This document shows, piece after piece, positions 33,786 through 42,697 of a stretch of DNA of 58,725 nucleotides. The notes under the pieces are model-generated. The model saw nothing but the letters and a program-made list of their open reading frames with translations, was not told the origin of the DNA and did no database searches. Each line of letters opens with the position of its first letter. Within the stretch, counting starts at the first letter, position 1. Source of the stretch: Methylobacterium sp. J-030 (lineage in GTDB: Bacteria; Pseudomonadota; Alphaproteobacteria; Rhizobiales; Beijerinckiaceae); assembly GCF_022829545.1 (NCBI RefSeq), contig NZ_JAKSYM010000270.1, forward strand, positions 1 to 58,725, written 5' to 3'. The position numbers were made by a program, and so were the translations under genes.

Positions 33786-35165
33786 ATGACGGTTGGCGCC
33801 CACGCTTTCGCCGCCCGGATCTGGCAGGCGCTCGACGGGCCGCCCGCTGTCCTCGGCCGCCTGCAGGTCACCGGCACCGGCGCCCTGCCCTCCGCCTTCG
33901 CGGTGAGCGACCTCGTGGCCGGCTCGGTCGGGGCGGCCGCGCTGGCGCTCGCGGAGGTCGCGGGGCTGACCGGCCCGGTGAGCGTGGATCGGAGGCTCGC
34001 TTCCTGCTGGTGCGCGACATCGCTGCGGCCCGAGGGCTGGCGGGTGCCGGATCCCTGGGATCCGGTCGCGGGCGATTACGAGACCCGGGACGGGTGGATC
34101 CGGCTCCACACCAACGCGCCGCATCACCGGGCCGCGGCCGAGCGCGTGCTCGGTCCGCAGGTCGACCGCGGTGGCATGGCGCGGGCGGTGTCGGGCTGGG
34201 CCAAGGGCGAGCTGGAGATCGCGATCCTCGCCGAGGGCGGCTGCGCGGCCGAGATGCGCGGTCTCGTCGACTGGGCGGCGCATCCGCAGGGACGCGCGGT
34301 GGCGGGAGAGCCGCTGGTTCGGGTCGATCCGGGCCGCGAGCGGTCGGGCTCGGCCTGGACACCCCGATCCGGCCGCCCGCTCGCCGGCCTGCGCGTGCTC
34401 GACCTGACGCGGGTGCTTGCCGGGCCGGTGGCGACGCGCTTCCTCGCCGGTTTCGGTGCCGACGTGCTTCGGATCGACCCGCCCGACTGGAACGAGGCGC
34501 CCATCGAGCCGGAGCTGACCCTCGGCAAGACCTGCGCGCGGCTCGACCTGCGCCGCGACGCCGATCGGACGACCTTCGAGGCGCTGCTCGCGGGGGCGGA
34601 CGTCCTGGTCCACGGCTACCGGCCCGGGGCTCTGGACGGTCTCGGATACGGCGCGGAGGCCCGGTGGGCCCTGGCGCCGGGCCTCGTCGAGGTCTGCCTC
34701 GACGCCTATGGCTGGACCGGCCCCTGGGCCGGACGGCGCGGCTTCGACAGCCTCGTCCAGATGAGCACCGGCATCGCGCAGGCGGGGCAGGACTGGCGGC
34801 AGGCCGCCAAGCCGGTGCCGCTGCCCGTCCAGGCGCTCGATCACGCCACCGGCTACATGATGGCCGCCGCTGTGCTGCGGTTGCTGGCGCGCCGGCTCGC
34901 CGACGGGACCGGCGGCGCAGCACGGCTCTCCCTGGCCCGCACGGCGGCATTGCTGGTCGAGGCCGGTGCGGCGGAGCCCGAACCCCCCTGCCCGGACGCG
35001 TCGCCGGAGGATCTCGCGCCCGGGATCGAAGCGACGTCGTGGGGACCGGCGCGGCGGTTGCGGCCCCCGGTGGCGATGGCCGGTGTCCCGATGCACTGGG
35101 CGCGGGCGGCGCGCCGCCTCGGGGACGATGCGCCGGACTGGGCGGCCGACGGCGTGTCGACATGA
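33786..35165 (+). CDS. CoA transferase, CaiB/BaiF (family III)
   Basis: A 459-residue family III CoA transferase-type protein. Two regions are visible: an N-terminal part of about 195 residues with weaker similarity and a core with RPLAGLRVLDLTRVLAGPVATRFLAGFGADVLRID (described by its start and end), then LDLRRDADRTTFEALLAGADVLVHGYRPGAL. The catalytic Asp of the family would lie near the LGKTCARLDL block, but I cannot place it with certainty. It diverges from yejF across 93 bases. Substrate unknown. Confidence 0.82.
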   Translation: MTVGAHAFAARIWQALDGPPAVLGRLQVTGTGALPSAFAVSDLVAGSVGAAALALAEVAGLTGPVSVDRRLASCWCATSLRPEGWRVPDPWDPVAGDYETRDGWIRLHTNAPHHRAAAERVLGPQVDRGGMARAVSGWAKGELEIAILAEGGCAAEMRGLVDWAAHPQGRAVAGEPLVRVDPGRERSGSAWTPRSGRPLAGLRVLDLTRVLAGPVATRFLAGFGADVLRIDPPDWNEAPIEPELTLGKTCARLDLRRDADRTTFEALLAGADVLVHGYRPGALDGLGYGAEARWALAPGLVEVCLDAYGWTGPWAGRRGFDSLVQMSTGIAQAGQDWRQAAKPVPLPVQALDHATGYMMAAAVLRLLARRLADGTGGAARLSLARTAALLVEAGAAEPEPPCPDASPEDLAPGIEATSWGPARRLRPPVAMAGVPMHWARAARRLGDDAPDWAADGVST

Positions 35166-35257
35166 CGATGCCGTTCCCCGGCGCGTCCTAGGCCGGGCTC
35201 CGGGCCGCACTCCGCGGGCGCCGTGCTCTCGGGAGAGAGGCGCGCCAGCATCGGCTT

Positions 35258-36583
35258 TCAGCCCGCCGCCAGCGCGTAGCGCGTCCGCAGGCGCAGGCCG
35301 AACACCGCCATCATGAAGAGACAGCAGGTGGCGTTGTTGCCGTTCCACAGCACTGTCTCGAACGAGGCCGAGACGAGGCCCAGGAACCAGAGGCGCAGGA
35401 ACAGCATCGTCTCCGCGTCGAGCCGGGCGCCGCCGGCCACGCGCTGCAGGTCGCGCACCGGCGCGAGCACGAAGGCCGCAACGGTCAGCGCCAGGAACGG
35501 CAGGCCTCCGATCAGCGCCGTGTCGAGATAGGCGTTGTGGGCGTGGTCGACGGTGTTGACCCAGGTCAGCTCCTCGGAGCCGGCATACATGGTCCGCTCG
35601 GTCATCCAGAAGGCGCCGATCCCCCAGCCGTGCCAGGGGCGGATCAGGATGTTGTCGATGGCGAACTGCCAGATCTCGCTGCGCCCGGTGAAGGTCGCGT
35701 CGGTCAGCAGCGTCCCGACCGCCTCCTGGATTGACGGCACCAGCACCGAGCCGATCGAGATCAGCGAGAACCCGGCCACCGGGCCGAGCAGCAGCAGGCC
35801 CCGGGCGAATCCGCCCGTCACCACCTGACAGAGTCCCGTCACGCCAAGGATCACCGGCAGCAGCACGATCGCCGTCTTGGAGCCGCTCGCCAGCAGGAAC
35901 CCGGCCGCCAGCAGCACGATGGCCCAGCCGAGCACCCGGTTGGCGGCCGTCGCGACGTAGAGGCCCACGATCACCAGGATCACCATGGCGGCGCCGGCCT
36001 CGTTCTTCTGCGGGAAGATCCCGCGCCAGAGACCCGGGTGGCTCGGGTCGGAATTGACGTCGAAGGCCGAGTGGATGGCGAGGCTCGGCACGAAGGCCAC
36101 CGCCAGATAGGAGGCGAGCACGATCACCAGGGCCGCCCCGGCGAGGCTCAGGGCGAGTTGGCGCGGGGAGCGGGCGACGATCAGCACCCCCGCCGAGAGC
36201 ATCGCCGCGATGACGAAGAGCGCCAGGCGCCGCAGCGACAGGCTCGGCTCGATGGAGAGCAGAGTCGTCAGGCCGAGCCAGACGGCGCAGAGCAGCAGGG
36301 GCCGGGTCATCAGCGGCTGCAGGTGCCGGACGCCGATCCGGCGGATCGCCAGCGCCATGGCGCCGCCGGCCACGAGGAATAGCACCTGGGTCAGCAGGCT
36401 CCCATCCTCGGAGGCCGCCAGGATCGACCGGTCGGACAGGTCCTTGAGCCACACGTGGTTCCAGAGCAGGACGAAGACCGCCCCGTTGAGGAGCACGCGC
36501 ACCACGTCCGGCACGTCGCGCCCCGCGAGGCCGCGCTGCCGTCCGTCAGCCGGAATGCCGATCGCCGCGTCCGCAGAAGCCAT
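35258..36583 (-). CDS. O-antigen ligase-like membrane protein
   Basis: A 441-residue polytopic protein with about ten to twelve hydrophobic helices, similar to the WaaL/Wzy O-antigen ligase family. The long periplasmic loop contains FTGRSEIWQFAIDNI, then HGWGIGAFW and VDHAHNAYLDTALIGG; the HxHN..L element is the family hallmark. Such proteins attach or polymerise polysaccharide on lipid carriers. The ATG at 36583 follows GGTGGAA. No other surface-glycan genes surround it. Confidence 0.82.
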   Translation of the reverse strand: MASADAAIGIPADGRQRGLAGRDVPDVVRVLLNGAVFVLLWNHVWLKDLSDRSILAASEDGSLLTQVLFLVAGGAMALAIRRIGVRHLQPLMTRPLLLCAVWLGLTTLLSIEPSLSLRRLALFVIAAMLSAGVLIVARSPRQLALSLAGAALVIVLASYLAVAFVPSLAIHSAFDVNSDPSHPGLWRGIFPQKNEAGAAMVILVIVGLYVATAANRVLGWAIVLLAAGFLLASGSKTAIVLLPVILGVTGLCQVVTGGFARGLLLLGPVAGFSLISIGSVLVPSIQEAVGTLLTDATFTGRSEIWQFAIDNILIRPWHGWGIGAFWMTERTMYAGSEELTWVNTVDHAHNAYLDTALIGGLPFLALTVAAFVLAPVRDLQRVAGGARLDAETMLFLRLWFLGLVSASFETVLWNGNNATCCLFMMAVFGLRLRTRYALAAG

Positions 36584-36910
36584 GTCGTGTTCCACCACTG
36601 AGCCCGCCACCATCGCGGTCCCGGGAGAGCGCTCGGATGATCCCACCCATCCCCCTCATCCTGAGGTGACCGCGAAGCGCACCTCGAAGGCGGGCTCCAG
36701 CCGGCCGCGCGATCCCTGGAAGGCTCCTTCGAGGCCTACGCTGCGCTCCGGCACCTCAGGATGAGGGGATTGGGTTGGATGATCGTCGCTTCCGTTTGGG
36801 ACGGCTGGTCCGCCGCAGCATCATTCTAACGCCGGGCTCAGCCCACGCGATGGCAAATCAAAGATTGCACCCAGCGATCGCGCGATAACCTTGACGAAGG
36901 CCTGCCGCGC
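36584..36910. other. Intergenic region with a large palindromic repeat
   Basis: A 327-base gap. A palindromic repeat occupies about 36636-36785; the remaining bases to 36910 show no gene, only slightly AT-richer sequence near 36840-36890. Confidence 0.6.
36636..36785. repeat. Large palindromic repeat (CCTCATCCTGAGG type)
   Basis: Left arm about 36651-36690, right arm about 36726-36769, nearly perfect inverted repeats containing CCCCTCATCCTGAGGTG and its complement; weaker pairing extends to about 36636 and 36785. This sequence type is a dispersed element in many alphaproteobacterial genomes. It could form a long stem. Confidence 0.75.
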
Positions 36911-37813
36911 TCACCGCCGCATCGTATACTGCGACCGGCCGGCCGATTGCCGCATCAGGAACGACGCCATCTCGGCGAGTTCCGGCGCTTTCGAGCGGAA
37001 GGTCACCGAGAGGGCCAGCAGCGTGTCCTTGTGGTCGAGCCCGGGATAGATCCGCTCCTGCACCGGCACGTGCTCGGCGCGCAGACGGGCGGCGAGGCTC
37101 ACCGTGTGGCGGGGCTTCACCACCGTGTCGGAATCCCCGGTCGCCAGGAAGGCGGGGGGCGACAGCGGACCCACGAAGTGCCCCGGCTGGGTCGCCGCCT
37201 GATCGGGCGCCTTGCCGAACACCTTGATCGTCGTGTCCTGATCGAGCGGCAGGAAATCGTAGGGGCCGGACAGGCCGGCCACCGCCTTGATCGCCTTCGG
37301 ATCGACGCCGGCCGCCGTCAGGTAGCGCGGGTCGAGGCCGAGCATCAGGGCGTTGTAGGCGCCGGCGGAGTGACCGGCCAGCACGATCCGGCGCGGGTCG
37401 CCGCCGTAAGCCGCGATGTTGTCGCGCACCCAGGCGAGCGCTGCCGCGCCGTCATCGAGGAAGCCCGGGAAAGCCGTCTCCGGATAGAGCCGGTAGTCCG
37501 GCAGCACCGTGACGAAGCCCTGCGCGGCGAGCGCGTGGCCGACGAAGGCGTAATCGTCCTTCGCGCCGCTCTGCCAGGAGCCGCCGTAGAAGAACACCAG
37601 CACCGGGGCGTTCTCGGCCCCGGCGGTGGGGACGTAGACGTCGAGGCGCCGCCGGGGGCCTTCACCGAAGGGCTGATCCTTCGCGGCGAGGCGGCCGCCG
37701 GGATCGCGCGGCCCGATCGCGTCGAACAGGGAGAGCGGCGAGGCCGCGCTGAACCCGAACGCCGCGAGCCCGAGGCAGAGGAGGCTGGCCAGCGCGGTGA
37801 AGAGTCGTGTCAT
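36911..37813 (-). CDS. Exported alpha/beta hydrolase (BD-FAE/HSL type)
   Basis: A 300-residue esterase of the alpha/beta hydrolase fold. A signal peptide covers about residues 1-24 (LFTALASLLCLGLAAFGFSA). The oxyanion motif is YGGSW (76-80) and the nucleophile elbow GHSAG (147-151) puts Ser149 as nucleophile; the acid and His are expected at GDSDTVV and GLDHKD. The ATG at 37813 follows a GGATGGGA. Substrate unknown. Confidence 0.82.
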   Translation of the reverse strand: MTRLFTALASLLCLGLAAFGFSAASPLSLFDAIGPRDPGGRLAAKDQPFGEGPRRRLDVYVPTAGAENAPVLVFFYGGSWQSGAKDDYAFVGHALAAQGFVTVLPDYRLYPETAFPGFLDDGAAALAWVRDNIAAYGGDPRRIVLAGHSAGAYNALMLGLDPRYLTAAGVDPKAIKAVAGLSGPYDFLPLDQDTTIKVFGKAPDQAATQPGHFVGPLSPPAFLATGDSDTVVKPRHTVSLAARLRAEHVPVQERIYPGLDHKDTLLALSVTFRSKAPELAEMASFLMRQSAGRSQYTMRR

Positions 37814-37896
37814 ATCCCATCCGGTTGTCGCGACCGGCTCATACGGCATCGTCCTCGGGGCGGATTGATGACGGTGGCGCGGCAAAGCGCGAAAAA

Positions 37897-38814
37897 TCAG
37901 GTCCGCAGCACGAGGCAGGCGCCGCCGACCTTCCGGATCCGGCCGCACAGGCCGTCCGCGGCCTGACGGCTCTCGGCCGGGATGCGGATCCGGTAGAAGG
38001 CCCGTGTGCCGCGGTTGCGCAGGCGCGTCCCGATGATCATCGGCCGCACCTCGCCGATCACCCCCGCATAGGCGCTCCGCGCCCGGTTGAAGCTCTGGAG
38101 CGCCAGGGATTTGGAAAAATTCCCGGCGAGCTGGATGCCCCAGGGCGCGGCCGGCCCCTCGTTGGGGCCGAGGGCGAAGCGGTCGCCGCGGGACGGGATG
38201 CGCAGGCTGGCGGTGACCTGCAGGCAGGTCTGCGGCGGCGCCGGCGGGGCGTCCTTGGCGTCCTTGGCCTCCGGTTTCGCGGGGGCGCCGCCTTCCGGAT
38301 ACTCGATCGCCTTGGCGGGGCCGGTCCGCCAGTCGTCGACCGGGACGCCCGTGATGGCGGCCACGTAGGCGCGAGTCTCCTCGGGCAGGCCGCCATCGCC
38401 CGCGAGCCATCTGCTCACCCGCCCCGCGCCGCCGTTATAGGCCGCCGCCGCGAGGCCGAGATTGCCGAACTGGCCCTTCAGGTCGGCCAGCAGATGGGCG
38501 GCATGCGGGATCGCCTGTTCGGGATCGAACGGGTCGAGGAGCCCGCGCTCACGGGCCGTCCCGGGCATGAACTGTGCGACGCCTTGCGCCCCCGCCGGGC
38601 TCACCACGCCGACGCGAAAACTGCTCTCGCGCCAGATCAGGCGCGTCAGGAACGGGACGGGGAGGTTCCGGGCCTTGGCGGAGTCGTCGATCAGGCGGCA
38701 GAGCGCCTGCTCGACGGTCTCGGTCGCCCCCTCGGTGGGGACGGCCGCCGCCGGACGCGCCGCGACGAGCAGGAGGGCGAGGAGCGCCGCGCGGCGCAGG
38801 CGTGAGCTGTTCAC
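37897..38814 (-). CDS. Lytic transglycosylase (SLT domain) protein
   Basis: A 305-residue secreted peptidoglycan lytic transglycosylase. A signal peptide covers residues 1-24. The SLT domain (about 35-145) shows the catalytic Glu63 in IWRESSFRVG, then GAQGVAQFMPGTARERG and AYNGGAGRVSRWL. The C-terminal part (about 195-305) resembles a SPOR-like peptidoglycan-binding region, with FYRIRIPAESRQAADGLCGR. A Pro/Lys linker separates them. It acts in the periplasm and is alone in its operon. Confidence 0.9.
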   Translation of the reverse strand: MNSSRLRRAALLALLLVAARPAAAVPTEGATETVEQALCRLIDDSAKARNLPVPFLTRLIWRESSFRVGVVSPAGAQGVAQFMPGTARERGLLDPFDPEQAIPHAAHLLADLKGQFGNLGLAAAAYNGGAGRVSRWLAGDGGLPEETRAYVAAITGVPVDDWRTGPAKAIEYPEGGAPAKPEAKDAKDAPPAPPQTCLQVTASLRIPSRGDRFALGPNEGPAAPWGIQLAGNFSKSLALQSFNRARSAYAGVIGEVRPMIIGTRLRNRGTRAFYRIRIPAESRQAADGLCGRIRKVGGACLVLRT

Positions 38815-38925
38815 ATCGGCGTTGTAGCGACCTTCGGTTGCGGATCAATTGATCCCGGCAGCGCATAAGCATCGGCGGTTCGGTTCAGCGGCGCGGCTTG
38901 ATCCCGATGAACGCCGCGCGACGTT

Positions 38926-38983
38926 GCGCTCTGGATCCCGGATCGCCTTCCGCCGCGTTCCAGGCATCCGGGAAGGGCCGCGC
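38926..38983. repeat. Half of a palindromic repeat family
   Basis: This stretch between the transglycosylase and thioesterase genes matches the right half of the element at the window end (58559-58725): CTGGATCCCGG, a TTCCG core and CCGGGAAGGGCCGCG in the same order. Only the half element is present here. Confidence 0.6.
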
Positions 38984-39056
38984 GGCCTCCAACAGCCCGC
39001 CGGGGGCGACCCCGACGCTCCGGGAGCCGTTCCCCAGAGCGGCCTGAGGAACGTCC

Positions 39057-39476
39057 CTATTCCGGCGGGACCGGGCGCGGGCGGCGGTCCGCGCCGATCG
39101 CCACGAAGGTGAAGGTTGCCTCCGTGACCTTCATGGTCGCCTCGCCCGCCCGCTCGCGCCGCCAGACCTCGACTTGGATGCGCAGGGACGAGCGCCCGAC
39201 CTTCACCAGCCACGCGTAGAGGCTGACCTCGTCGCCCACGAAGACCGGGTGGTGGAAGGTGATCGCTTCCACCGCGATGGTCGCGCAGCGCCCCCGCGCC
39301 CGCCTTGCCGCGACATTGCCGGCGGCGAGATCCATCTGGGCCATCAGCCAGCCGCCGAAGATGTCGCCGGCCGGGTTGGTGTCGGCCGGCATCGCGATGG
39401 TTCGGATCACCGGCGGGCCACGATCGGTCGGCTGGGTGCCGGCGATCCCGCCGTCCGCGCGCTGGCCCTCTGTCAT
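39057..39476 (-). CDS. Acyl-CoA thioesterase (YciA-like hotdog)
   Basis: A 139-residue hotdog-fold thioesterase. Family blocks are DTNPAGDIFGGWLMAQMDLAAG (described in part; Asp in MDLAAG is the catalytic candidate), ITFHHPVFVGDEVSLYAWL and MKVTEATFTFVAIG. The ATG at 39476 keeps a short N-terminal tail with family-like VIRTIAMPAD. It hydrolyses acyl-CoA in the cytosol; chain length unknown. It lies 56 bases upstream of the PQQ dehydrogenase stop. Confidence 0.9.
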   Translation of the reverse strand: MTEGQRADGGIAGTQPTDRGPPVIRTIAMPADTNPAGDIFGGWLMAQMDLAAGNVAARRARGRCATIAVEAITFHHPVFVGDEVSLYAWLVKVGRSSLRIQVEVWRRERAGEATMKVTEATFTFVAIGADRRPRPVPPE

Positions 39477-39532
39477 GGTCGGGACGAGCCCCCGCTGTCG
39501 GTTTGAACCCTTTCCGCCAAGCTCGGGCGCGG

Positions 39533-41299
39533 TCAATCGGGCAGGGCGAAGACCAGCAATGCGTCGCCGGTGCCGAAGCCCGACGCCTTGGTGTAGGACG
39601 CGCCGCCCGCCGCCACCGCGAGGTACTGCTTGCCGTCCAGCGCGTAGGTCATGGCCGGCCCGCTGATCCCGGCCCCGCACTGGAAGCGCCAGAGCACCCG
39701 GCCGTCGCGGTCATCGTGGGCGTCGAGGTAGCCGTCCTCCTCGCCCGAGAAGACGAGGCCGCCCGCGGTCGCCAGCGTTCCACCCGACAGCCGGCTCTCC
39801 GACCGTACCGACCACGCGATCTTGCCGCCCCCGGTCAAGTCGACCGCGGTCAGCGTGCTGAAGGACGGCTCACTCTTCGCCTCGCCGGTCTCGGTGTAGT
39901 GGATCTCCGGGCGGCCCGCGGCGGCCGGCACGGTCTTAACCGTGTAGGTCGTCGCCCCGTGGCGGACCTGGACGTAGGTGAGGCGCCCGTCATAGGCGGT
40001 GGGCGGCCACGAGACCGCGCCGAGGGGTCCGGGCGCCACCACCGTGCCCTCGGCGGTCGGCGGCGCGAACAGGTTCTTCTGGTCGAGGAGCGGCGCCGAG
40101 CGCTCCAGCAGCTTTCCGGTCGCGCGGTCGTGGACGTAGATCCAGCCGGTCTTGCTCGCCGAGGCCACCGCCTTCGTCCCGCCCGGCATGTCGAGCAGGA
40201 AGGGCGGCGCGGCGACGTCGTAGCCCCACTCGTCGTGGGGGACCTGCTGGTAGTACCAGCGCAGGGTGCCGGTCTTCACGTCGAGGGCGACGAGGCACAT
40301 CGTGTAGAGGTTGTCCCCCGGCCGCGAGAGGCCGAAATTCTGCGGCGCCGGGTTGCCGGTGCCGAGGAAGATCAGGCCGAGATCGGGATCGTAGGCCGGC
40401 GTCATCCAGAGCGAGCCGCCGCCGACGCGCCACGCTTCGCGGTTGGCGGGCGCCGCCGCCTTCTCGGCCGCGATGTCCCGGTGGAGCGGCGTGCCGTCGG
40501 CGGTTTTTTCGACAAATCCGCCCTCCCAGCCCTCGGCGGGCGTCACGTACCAGCGCCAGCGCTCTTCGCCGGTCTTCGCGTCGTAGGCCGCGAGCCAGCC
40601 GCGCCGCCCGTAGCCGCCCTCGATCCCGACCACCGCGCCGCCGTCGAGGCCGCCCTGCGCGTCCTCGATGTGGAGGCCGTAGCCCGCGCCGGTGACGCCG
40701 ACGATCACCAGCCCGTTGGCGACGAGCGGCGGCATCTTGAAGCCGAGCCGGCTCGAACCCTGCACGGGCTTGCCGCCGAGGGTCGCCGCGAGGCCCGAGG
40801 CGGTCTCGGTCTCGCCCTCCTCCGGGCGGACCGCCTCCTTGTCCCAGACCATTTTGCCGGTCTTCGCATCGAGGGCGATCAGCCGCCCGTCCATGGTCGC
40901 CTCGAAGACGCGGCCGCCGGAGACCGCGAGCCCGCGGTTCGAGGGCGGCCCGAAGATCTTATCCGTGCGCGGCTTGTGCGTGTAGGTCCAGAGCGGCTTG
41001 CCGGTCTTCGCGTCGAGGGCCGCGACGTTGTTCTGCGTGGTCGAGAGGTAGAGCGTCCCGTCCACCATCACGGGCTGGGCCTGGAAGTAGCCGGTGATCC
41101 CGGTCTGGAACATCCAGGCGGGGCGCAGCCGAGCGACGCTGTCGCGGTCGATCTGGGTCAGTTCGGAGAAGTTGCGGTTGCTGGGATCGTGGCCGAAGGC
41201 CGGCCAGGGGGTTTCGGCGGCGGAGGCTCCGAATGGCGCCATGACCAGCCCCGCGCAAGCGAGCCAGAATCCTGTGTCGATCCGAGTGATGGGCGGCAC
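39533..41299 (-). CDS. PQQ-dependent dehydrogenase (beta-propeller)
   Basis: A 588-residue periplasmic quinoprotein with a signal peptide (about 1-28) and eight W-type repeats such as ALDAKTGKPLW and AYDAKTGEERW. The RPGDN block (326-330) and YYQQVPHDEWGYD are typical of quinoprotein alcohol dehydrogenases. At the place where methanol dehydrogenases have two adjacent Cys before VNRG, this protein has GPPSNRG (117-123), so the disulphide ring is absent. No cytochrome or PQQ gene lies nearby. The start codon is GTG. Substrate and metal (calcium or lanthanide) cannot be decided. Confidence 0.82.
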   Translation of the reverse strand: MPPITRIDTGFWLACAGLVMAPFGASAAETPWPAFGHDPSNRNFSELTQIDRDSVARLRPAWMFQTGITGYFQAQPVMVDGTLYLSTTQNNVAALDAKTGKPLWTYTHKPRTDKIFGPPSNRGLAVSGGRVFEATMDGRLIALDAKTGKMVWDKEAVRPEEGETETASGLAATLGGKPVQGSSRLGFKMPPLVANGLVIVGVTGAGYGLHIEDAQGGLDGGAVVGIEGGYGRRGWLAAYDAKTGEERWRWYVTPAEGWEGGFVEKTADGTPLHRDIAAEKAAAPANREAWRVGGGSLWMTPAYDPDLGLIFLGTGNPAPQNFGLSRPGDNLYTMCLVALDVKTGTLRWYYQQVPHDEWGYDVAAPPFLLDMPGGTKAVASASKTGWIYVHDRATGKLLERSAPLLDQKNLFAPPTAEGTVVAPGPLGAVSWPPTAYDGRLTYVQVRHGATTYTVKTVPAAAGRPEIHYTETGEAKSEPSFSTLTAVDLTGGGKIAWSVRSESRLSGGTLATAGGLVFSGEEDGYLDAHDDRDGRVLWRFQCGAGISGPAMTYALDGKQYLAVAAGGASYTKASGFGTGDALLVFALPD

Positions 41300-41382
41300 G
41301 GCGTTTCGTCTCCCCGTTCTTCGGTCGCCTGTCCCGCCAAGGATGCATCCCCCACGGATATCGGGCGCCGTTGCGATCGTTT

Positions 41383-41398
41383 GTATCTTATGGGATAC
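41383..41398. promoter_or_regulatory. Inverted repeat at the toxin-antitoxin start
   Basis: GTATC (41383-41387) and GATAC (41394-41398) form an inverted repeat with a six-base spacer just before the proposed TTG start of the toxin. It may be the autoregulatory operator of the antitoxin. Confidence 0.4.
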
Positions 41399-41403
41399 TG
41401 ACT

Positions 41404-41712
41404 TTGCCCAGCGTGTTGACCACGGAGGTGTTCGACCGGTGGATCGACCGGCTGCGCGATGCCGCAGGCCGTGCCCGCATCCTGCGCCGGATCGTGCGCC
41501 TCCAGGAGGGTCATCGCGGCCAGGTTGCCCCGGTCGGCGGTGGGGTTAGCGAGATGAAGATCGATACAGGTCCCGGCTACCGTGTCTACTTCGTCGAGCG
41601 TGCCGATGGCGGGATCGTCATTCTCCTGTGTGGCGGCGACAAGGATTCGCAGACGCGCGACATCGCCCGGGCCCGCGATCTCGCACGCACGGTTTGGGCA
41701 AGCAGCGCATGA
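41404..41712 (+). CDS. RelE/ParE (HigB-like) toxin
   Basis: A toxin of about 102 residues of the phage-derived Gp49/HigB type. The family pattern is TTEVFDRWIDRLRD, RARILRRIVRLQEGHRG, VGGGVSEMKIDTGPGYRVYF and LLCGGDKDSQTRDIARA. These enzymes cleave mRNA on ribosomes. The start is a TTG at 41404, by similarity in length; an in-frame TTG at 41371 is an alternative. The antitoxin overlaps its stop by four bases. The toxin-first order is typical of HigBA. Confidence 0.85.
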   Translation: MPSVLTTEVFDRWIDRLRDAAGRARILRRIVRLQEGHRGQVAPVGGGVSEMKIDTGPGYRVYFVERADGGIVILLCGGDKDSQTRDIARARDLARTVWASSA

Positions 41713-42029
41713 TGAACGGCACGACACCGACGCGCCCCTTCGATGTGGCCACCTATATCCGCACGCCCGCGGAGGCCGCCGCCTACCTTTCGGCGGCCTT
41801 GGAGGAGAACGATCCCGCAGCGTTCCGGCAGGCGCTCGGCGACGTCGCGCGGGCCCACGGCATGACGGCCGTGGCCGATGCCAGCGGCCTCGGACGCGAG
41901 AGCCTCTACAAGGCCCTGTCGCAGGGCGGAAACCCGAGCCTCGACACCGTTCAGCGGGTGATTGCGGCTCTCGGGCTGACGATGGCCGTAATCCCATCAC
42001 AGTCCCCCGCGGTCGCGGATCGCGGCTGA
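41709..42029 (+). CDS. HigA-like antitoxin
   Basis: A 106-residue helix-turn-helix antitoxin of the addiction-module antidote type. The DNA-binding part is ALGDVARAHGMTAVADASG and GRESLYKALSQGGNPSL, with a preceding IRTPAEAAAYLSAALEENDP. The start overlaps the toxin stop (ATGA). It should neutralise the upstream toxin and repress the pair. Its stop is four bases from a convergent ankyrin gene stop. Confidence 0.85.
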   Translation: MMNGTTPTRPFDVATYIRTPAEAAAYLSAALEENDPAAFRQALGDVARAHGMTAVADASGLGRESLYKALSQGGNPSLDTVQRVIAALGLTMAVIPSQSPAVADRG

Positions 42030-42032
42030 CGT

Positions 42033-42566
42033 TCAGCCCGCCGCCCGCCCCGCCCCGTCGAGCTGGCCCGGGGTCGCCTGCGCGCCCATGGCCCGGGCCA
42101 TGTCGGCGGCGCTCTGGCCGGAGCCGTCGCGCCGGTCCGGGTCGGCGCCGTGCTGGAGGAGCAGAGCGACCATCTCGGTCCGGTCGAACATCGCGGCGGT
42201 CATCAGGGCGGTGCGGGTGCCGTCGCCGGTCCCGTCCACCGCGGCCCCGTGCTGGAGCAGCAGCCGCGCCATCGCGAGGTCGTTCTTGAAGGCCGCGCCG
42301 GCGAGCGGCGTCTGGCCGCGATCGTTGGCGAGTTCCGGGTCGCCGCCGGCCTCCAGGATCACCCGGGCCGCCTCGGCCTGGCCGTTATAGGCGGCGAGCA
42401 TCAGCAGGCTGTCGCCCTTGTCGTTGCGCAGGTTGGCCGGAAGACCCTGGCCGAAAAGCTCCGCCAGTTCCTCCGCGTGGCCCATCCGAGCGTACTGGAA
42501 GACCCGGGCCGCGAAGGCGAGGGTGTCGTCGTCGAGGGTGGGGCGTGCGTTCGGGTCTGAGGCCAT
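42033..42566 (-). CDS. Ankyrin repeat protein
   Basis: A 177-residue protein with about three to four ankyrin repeats: KGDSLLMLAAYNGQAEAARVI, RGQTPLAGAAFKNDLAMARLL and TRTALMTAAMFDRTEMVALLL mark them (starts given). No signal peptide. Ankyrin repeats are protein-binding scaffolds; no partner is evident. The ATG at 42566 is preferred over an ATG three bases upstream only arbitrarily. Confidence 0.85.
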   Translation of the reverse strand: MASDPNARPTLDDDTLAFAARVFQYARMGHAEELAELFGQGLPANLRNDKGDSLLMLAAYNGQAEAARVILEAGGDPELANDRGQTPLAGAAFKNDLAMARLLLQHGAAVDGTGDGTRTALMTAAMFDRTEMVALLLQHGADPDRRDGSGQSAADMARAMGAQATPGQLDGAGRAAG

Positions 42567-42697
42567 CACGTGCTCGTCTCACAGCCGGATCCGACCTGCG
42601 CCGAGGCGGCGCTGCGTCCCCGGGAACGGTTTCGTCGCGACGCTCGTTCCAGCCTCCCGATCCCGGCCAGAAGACCCCGCGTCTCCGGAGCGCAACG

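Noticed and set aside
39533..41299. Calling the quinoprotein XoxF or MxaF
   Set aside because: The Cys pair is missing, and the metal-selecting residues cannot be placed with certainty.
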